The translations under genes and the position numbers were made by a program. This document shows, one piece after another, positions 59,481 through 64,000 of a DNA stretch of 64,000 nucleotides. Positions within the stretch are counted from its first letter, which is position 1, and each line of letters starts with the position of its first letter. Under the pieces are notes generated by a model. It was not told the DNA's origin and did not search any database. It saw nothing but the letters and a program-made list of their open reading frames with translations. The stretch is from Nematopogon swammerdamellus. Its lineage: Eukaryota > Arthropoda > Insecta > Lepidoptera > Adelidae. The stretch is taken from NCBI GenBank assembly GCA_946902875.1, contig OX336344.1, forward strand, positions 16,823,791 through 16,887,790, read 5' to 3'.

Positions 59481-59654
59481 AAACACTGCAGGTTTCAAAA
59501 AATTCAAAAATATTACCTTCACTGCACCCTGTGACTAGACCTATCTTAGACGAGTAATATTAGAATGAAGAAGACGAAGAAATAATTATTTACATTAGAA
59601 TAATGTCACAATAATTGTTCACTAAACCAATTTAACGAAATATAAATAAACTTA

Positions 59655-59888
59655 TTTTACATGTGCCAAAAAGTTCGATTACATATTTAAAAAAAAAACC
59701 TCTTTAAAAAAACCAACGAAGCAAGTAATCAATGAAGTAATAAAAAATTACGTCCCTTAAAAAGTTGAAATAAAAGTAAGATTACAAAATTTAGAAAACC
59801 CCCGACACATCAAAAACCCTTAAAAAGTAAAAAAACAATTTCCGTTTAGTTACTTAAAGACGTCGTCGGGGGACCGCTAAGTAAATAT
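59655..59888 (+). repeat. E repeat, 3' part
   Basis: AAAACCCCCGACACATCAAA, AAAACAATTTCCGTTTAGTT, GGGGGACCGCTAAGTAAATA. Confidence 0.75.
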
Positions 59889-60083
59889 GCGTGAATACCT
59901 GCCAAAATAACGTTATTCTGCATGGCGATACAACCTAACCCACTAGCCCACAGCTCATGTCTAACATAGAGTTGGTAAGAGGGCAAGAACGGCCAACGTG
60001 TTATAAATTTGCGATTACGAAAAATAATATGTGATATTATTTATTGTAGGTTTCTATCTACCTTAAACTTTTGTCGAATATAG
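59889..60083. other. no gene seen
   Basis: Unassigned. Confidence 0.3.
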
Positions 60084-60124
60084 GTGTCAAATAATGATGA
60101 CGATTCGTCATCATTATTTGACAC
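60084..60124. repeat. 41-bp perfect palindrome
   Basis: GTGTCAAATAATGATGACGA, central T, exact inverse; 20-bp arms with a one-base centre, as at 11021-11061. Confidence 0.9.
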
Positions 60125-60221
60125 ATCAAACTTGTAAATGTATTACATTTAGTTCTATGACGACGACTTATAAAAGTCGAAATGTAAGATGTATAATATG
60201 TGTATTTCGGTCGGTATAAAG

Positions 60222-60690
60222 TCGGTCACCTAGAGCGTGAGCGGACGAGGCCAGCGGAGGCAGCTAGCGCGGCGCGGGTTATGGGTAATCCCTGTTACTT
60301 GTGGCTTTTGTCGGTCGCGGGAACACGGGATTCAGTTTCTTGTTCTTTTTATGAACCTTAGATATATTCATTTCTTTGTTTTCACTCTTGATGCTATGAG
60401 TTTTGGTAAAGTTACTGACGGTCTATCTGCGGAATGAAGAAGTTTATCACATGCCTGATGCGATGCTCGCTCTAGACAAGATGTAACTCGCCGAGCGGAT
60501 GGTAAGTCGGTCCACCTAGAGCGTGAGCGGGCGAGGACGGCAGAGCGAGCGGAGGCAGCTAGCGCGGCGCGGGTTATGGGTAATCCCTGTTACTTGTGGC
60601 TTTTGTCGGTCGCGGGTTGCAGCCTGGCCCGTGCGGGTTAATGTATCTTGCGCGCAACACGGGATTCGGTTTCTTGTTCTTTTGTTGCTA
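60222..60690. repeat. tandem duplication of a GC-rich segment
   Basis: 60222-60350 and 60510-60690 share CACCTAGAGCGTGAGCGG, AGCGGAGGCAGCTAGCGCGG, GTTATGGGTAATCCCTGTTA, CTTGTGGCTTTTGTCGGTCG and CACGGGATTC. The right copy carries two extra segments (9 and ~39 bp). The open frame across both lacks an ATG, so I do not call it a gene. Confidence 0.8.
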
Positions 60691-60905
60691 ACGGCGAGCG
60701 TCGGAAATACGTTTTATAAGGATTTACATTGTCATGAAATATTACGTTATCCCTAGGTACCTGTGTTGTTGGATTTTGAGCAGCCGACTGCAGGGACAAT
60801 GGGTCTGTACGGGCAGGCACGTGTGGTTGAAATTTATCAAGATTTACAACATTCGAACGATTAATATTGAACACAGCAAAGGGAGTGTTTGACGTGTGAA
60901 CATGT
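60691..60905. other. no gene seen
   Basis: Unassigned. Confidence 0.3.
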
Positions 60906-61330
60906 TAAGGCGCCTGGATTATTTTTTACATCGTGGCATTGACCAGCTTGCGCCGCTAGACTCAATCCAGCGTCGTGACGTGCGACTTGTGGATGACCCT
61001 GTGGTGTCCCGCGACTTAAAACCGCTGCAACTCCGTAGGGACGTCGGCTCCCTAAGTGTGTTCTATTGTCTATTTCACGGGGAGTGTTCGTAGGAGCTGT
61101 TTAACGCGATTCCGTCGTCCCCATTCCACCTCCGTACTACGCGTACTGGGCAGGGGATGCACCCCTATACAATCGACCATATATTTCCTCCTAAGTACAG
61201 CTTGGGGTTTTTCAAAAGGGGCGTGAAAAGTCTCCTGTCAGGCCGACATGGCATTCGCAATCCCCGTGCATCAGAGAATGTCCATGGGCATCGTAAGTTA
61301 CCTACTCGTAAGTGAAACGATGCCACATGT
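60906..61330 (+). pseudogene. jockey-like LINE, C-terminal ORF fragment and 3'UTR
   Basis: LAPLDSIQRRDVRLVDDP, RRDVGSLSVFYCLFHGECS, a stop, ELFNAIPSSPFHLRTTRTG, a deletion that removes the xRTAxxWNxLP block, then FPPKYSLGFFKRGVKSLL. It aligns with LDSIQRRAIRLIGDPKL ... LFYRYYHGRCSDEL in the intact LINE, but belongs to a different subfamily, shared with 31380-31540. Confidence 0.88.
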
Positions 61331-61590
61331 CGCGCTTTCTATATAAAAAAAAATTGCCCACTACCGTTATGTGTTCTGCTCGAGCTGTCCCGTTACCAAT
61401 CAATGTGGCAGGTAGCGCCGCGGTCTCATGTGTCACGTATGCGCGTACCCTGCGCAGGCGGGCACTATCTGATGTTTGACACATCTTCAAGCGTGAATTC
61501 GTGAGTGCCGCCACTCACCCCTGTAGTTTTTAAATGTTTATAACGTACGCAGTGCGAAAATTGTGTTAGTATTTTCCTACTACATCTGCG
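61331..61590. other. no gene seen
   Basis: GC-moderate, unassigned. Confidence 0.3.
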
Positions 61591-61591
61591 G

Positions 61592-61925
61592 TATCAGCCC
61601 ATAACACCATGGTGAAGTAGGTGCCATGTCAGTGCTTCCCTTCGGTCGTGTTGAGCCACACTGAACTATACGGAAAACATTAACTATGTACATAGCCGCT
61701 TCAACCGACCTTTCATTCAGTGTGGTGGCACCACCCCGGGCGGGTTAATTAAACCCTATCATCTAGTAGGGTAAGAAGGACACACTACAGTTTACTTGAA
61801 ATCCGAACCACGGTCAGCCTCCAACGCTCGAGCGGTCACCGATTCACGTACTGACTGCGTTCAGGTGTGTTTATGATCACGACCGACAGTCCACCGAACG
61901 CACCACTGAGCTATCGAGGCTGATA
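61592..61925 (-). mobile_element. SINE-A, near full length
   Basis: The minus strand: TCAGCCTCGATAGCTCAGTG, GTCGTGATCATAAACACACC, GTGACCGCTCGAGCGTTGGA, ACTAGATGATAGGGTTTAAT, GTATAGTTCAGTGTGG, GGTGTTATGGGCTGAT. 3' tail beyond the hairpin lost. Confidence 0.85.
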
Positions 61926-62345
61926 CGTAAGGTTTTCTACAAAACACCATCTTCAGATACTATAATTTTGAAATGTATTTTAATTTTGAGATCAGAATTT
62001 ACTCGTGCTACGAGTATATCTACAGATTCACCCTTTCCTTCCAAGTAGTGTATTACCTTCTCTGCGATTGTATCGCATGTTATTATAATTTCTTGTTGAT
62101 ATTTGCTTGCTCACGAAATTCATTCACCGAAACCGCAGCGTGCCGAGCAAACAGCGTACGATAACATTCGTTAGATTCCGGTTTGGTTTGTTTGTTTTCA
62201 TCTGAACTGGGCTCCGCCGCGAGAAGAACAAAAATTCTCCGAAAATATTGCAAGGAACGAAACAAACTATACGAAGAGAAAATATGAATCTGCCGATCAC
62301 GAGCTGGCATCATTTGCCGCTCGTGCGCAATGTTCGTGTCGGATA
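61926..62345. other. no gene seen
   Basis: Unassigned; overlapping short frames without motifs. Confidence 0.35.
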
Positions 62346-62351
62346 ATTCTA

Positions 62352-62412
62352 AAAGGTTTGGTGTACAAGCTTTTAGAAGGATTCAACCTAACCTTTTAAA
62401 AGTTTGTACACC
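62352..62412. repeat. imperfect palindrome
   Basis: TGGTGTACAAGCTTTTAGAA and the inverse of TGGTGTACAAACTTTTAAAA, ~11-base spacer. Confidence 0.75.
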
Positions 62413-62555
62413 ATGGAGTTGTACCAAATCGCATACCAAATAGCATTCATAAAAATTTAATAACAGAAAGAACTTATAGAGAAAATTTAAACTAAAACTA
62501 ACCTAAAACTAAACTTAGGAACCTATCTAACAAAATAAAACTAAACATGAACTTA
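62413..62555. other. no gene seen
   Basis: AT-rich with AACTAAA runs. Confidence 0.3.
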
Positions 62556-62925
62556 TAAATAAAATAATTCTTCTAGTTCAGCCGAGGCAACCATAGTCCC
62601 TAGGACGCTTACAGCGTTCGCTCTTTGAATTTCTAGGCTTATGCGGCGTATGAAGAAAGCCTTGGTACGCACGTCACCGGACTTATCCACTAGCAATTTG
62701 CTGATGGTTTCGACAAAAGCCAGTGCGACCGGTGACAACGCACCAAGGGTTTCCACCGCAAACCTAGAAACTCAACATCTCAACTCAACTAAAAACTCAA
62801 AGAGGGTTTTTAGGGACTCATACTTTGTATTTTGTTAGCAGCTTTTGCTGCGGCCGCCCCGGCTGAACGCGAGGAAGCGGAGACATGGCAAGGCGCCAGC
62901 GTATTGACGCAACAGCTTTTACTTT
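62556..62925 (-). pseudogene. C-terminal fragment of the same ORF type as the Helitron cargo
   Basis: The minus strand reads NTLAPCHVSASSRSAGAAAA, breaks, then FAVETLGALSPVALAFVET, ISKLLVDKSGDV, FIRRISLEIQRANAVSVLGT and a stop. It lines up with TLAPSHV ... FAVETLGPWSSEA ... FIQRLSQRGNAASAL at 36781-37230. Diverged and frameshifted. Confidence 0.75.
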
Positions 62926-63062
62926 TGGCTTAAAAGTGGATAATTTTTGTATATCGTTTTAAGACAGACATCCGGCTGAGTCTGGCGCCGGAGGAGGGAG
63001 ATCGTTCCAGCACTTGGTGGCCGAGTGCCTAAAACTTTCACGGACTTTTGTAGTGGAATAAT
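62926..63062 (-). pseudogene. possible non-LTR ORF end
   Basis: The minus strand gives HYSTTKVRESFRHSATKCW, NDLPPPAPDSAG; SF-HSA-x-x-WNxLP-like patterns occur near the end of many LINE ORFs. Short, so tentative. Confidence 0.4.
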
Positions 63063-63064
63063 GA

Positions 63065-63405
63065 GAATGCATACATAACAAACGCTTTATCCCGACAATC
63101 GGGGTAAGCAGAGTAGTCGGCGTTGTGCTGCAAGTGCTCCTGTAAATTACAGCACAACACCGACCACCACACTTAACATAAAAAAAATGACAAAGTTTTA
63201 GGACAAGATAATTATCTAGCAGCAAGTAATGCACGAAGACCCACCTGCTACATGACTCGGTGGAAGGACCGTGCCAAGGTGAAAGGTGGTTATCCTGTCG
63301 CCCATATGCACTGCATCTTGTCCTTATCCCTTAGTCGCCTTTTACGACATGCACGGGGAGAGATACAAAAGAGCTTTACATTTTAACTACCGACCCCACA
63401 CTGTA
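63065..63405 (-). repeat. X repeat, near full length
   Basis: CATACATAACAAACGCTTTA, CCCGACAATCGGGG, TGTAAATTACAGCACAACAC, GTGCCAAGGTGAAAGGTGG, CACGGGGAGAGAT, CCGACCCCACACTGTAC. Confidence 0.88.
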
Positions 63406-63930
63406 CTGGAACTGGAATTCCAATTTAAGTATGTAAGAAATCTGATACCTATATCCGAATTTATTGGTTCAAAGCCACAATCAAGCTACCTAAATTTTTC
63501 GAGATTTGCTCAATTCCGAGGCAATATCATGGAAGATAAATGTTCAAAAAACCAAAAAGTAGGAACTAGAAGCCAACGAAAGACCGCACGTCGCGCGTCG
63601 ACCGTCACACAAGGCTGACCCAGAGGGACTCAGTTTTTGCCATTCAACTCTTAATTCCGACAAAACTACAAGCGAAGCAGATAAAACGATTTATGAGGGA
63701 ATGTGACAATTATTAACGACTTCATAAAGTTGCGTTACACCCTTTGGGATGAGAAATGTTTTTGTAAAACTTTCGAGAGGGTTGTTATTGTTATGGGAGT
63801 CAAAATTAATGTGATGTAACTTTTTGGGGTTTAAAGTGTGTAGGCCCTATATCACTGCTGAGTTAGCCTTTTCCACACCGTACATATGTACATACCTAGT
63901 TAAATATAATATTTTATTTGTCACTTTTAT
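63406..63930. other. no gene seen
   Basis: Unassigned; the plus-strand frame to 63618 carries no recognisable motif. Confidence 0.35.
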
Positions 63931-63933
63931 TAT

Positions 63934-64000
63934 GAGTTGAAAGTTGCCCAGCGAGCAATGGAGCGAGCCATGCTGGGAATATCGCTACATTATATGGTGC
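63934..64000 (+). pseudogene. RTE-type LINE fragment running off the right edge
   Basis: ELKVAQRAMERAMLGISLHY is the K-x-x-QRAMERAMLGxSL motif typical of RTE-type LINE reverse transcriptases, downstream of the catalytic core. The left edge is abrupt. Whether it is intact cannot be judged from this window. Confidence 0.75.

Noticed and set aside
60237..60756. Two small paralogous genes
   Set aside because: The frames open without an ATG and match no family; kept only as a tandem duplication.

Overview
The window looks like repeat-dense, gene-poor nuclear DNA of an insect, most likely a moth or butterfly. This rests on recognising repeat types (Helitron ends of the TC...CTAG kind, the G, E and X repeats defined below, and SINE/LINE pairs) that I associate from memory with lepidopteran genomes. 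Nothing looks bacterial or organellar. I found no convincing multi-exon host gene. The only long intact reading frame belongs to a non-LTR retrotransposon (ATG at 38297, stop ending at 41233). The window could be heterochromatin or W-linked sequence, but that is a guess.

Shorthand names used here (mine, not database names): SINE-A has a tRNA-like box A, a 5S-rRNA-like stretch and a box-B-like stretch. SINE-B has a clear tRNA-like head. X repeat starts GTGTGGGGCCGGTAC, is rich in hairpins and ends in (TATG)n. G repeat is bounded by GGGTTCCGTA and its inverse and carries a GACA/GTCT microsatellite. E repeat carries CCCCCGAC-type ends.

Layout. 0-6.2 kb: X, SINE-A and G repeats, including a G repeat holding four ~317-bp tandem units. 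7.5-8.6 kb: a tandem duplication in which one unit carries a 143-bp MITE and the other keeps the empty site. 9.5-16.5 kb: G repeats, a TACAGGG-ended element, a LINE 3' fragment, a hAT-type MITE and a chimeric SINE-A/X repeat. 16.5-24.8 kb: SINE-B, a reverse-transcriptase fragment, several inverted-repeat elements and a 19-bp minisatellite. 25.1-25.4 kb: a candidate last exon on the minus strand, function unknown. 25.8-34.8 kb: nested SINEs, three kinds of LINE 3' fragment and a 66-bp palindrome with an 8-bp target duplication. 35.5-37.6 kb: a Helitron-like element that has captured the end of another retrotransposon's ORF. 37.9-41.35 kb: a nearly full-length LINE inserted into a chimeric X/SINE-A repeat. 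43.6-47.1 kb: a 3.5-kb foldback DNA transposon with ~800-bp inverted arms, relics of an Academ-like protein and a nested hAT element. 47-64 kb: more X, SINE-A, SINE-B and G repeats, three MITEs, further LINE pieces, and an RTE-type LINE fragment running off the right edge.

How the parts relate: SINE-A, SINE-B and the jockey-like LINEs all end in a hairpin just before poly(A) whose stem differs in sequence between families but stays paired. This suggests the SINEs use the LINE machinery. SINE-A and SINE-B also share a central core despite different heads. Many insertions can be ordered in time because intact copies of the same target repeat lie elsewhere in the window.
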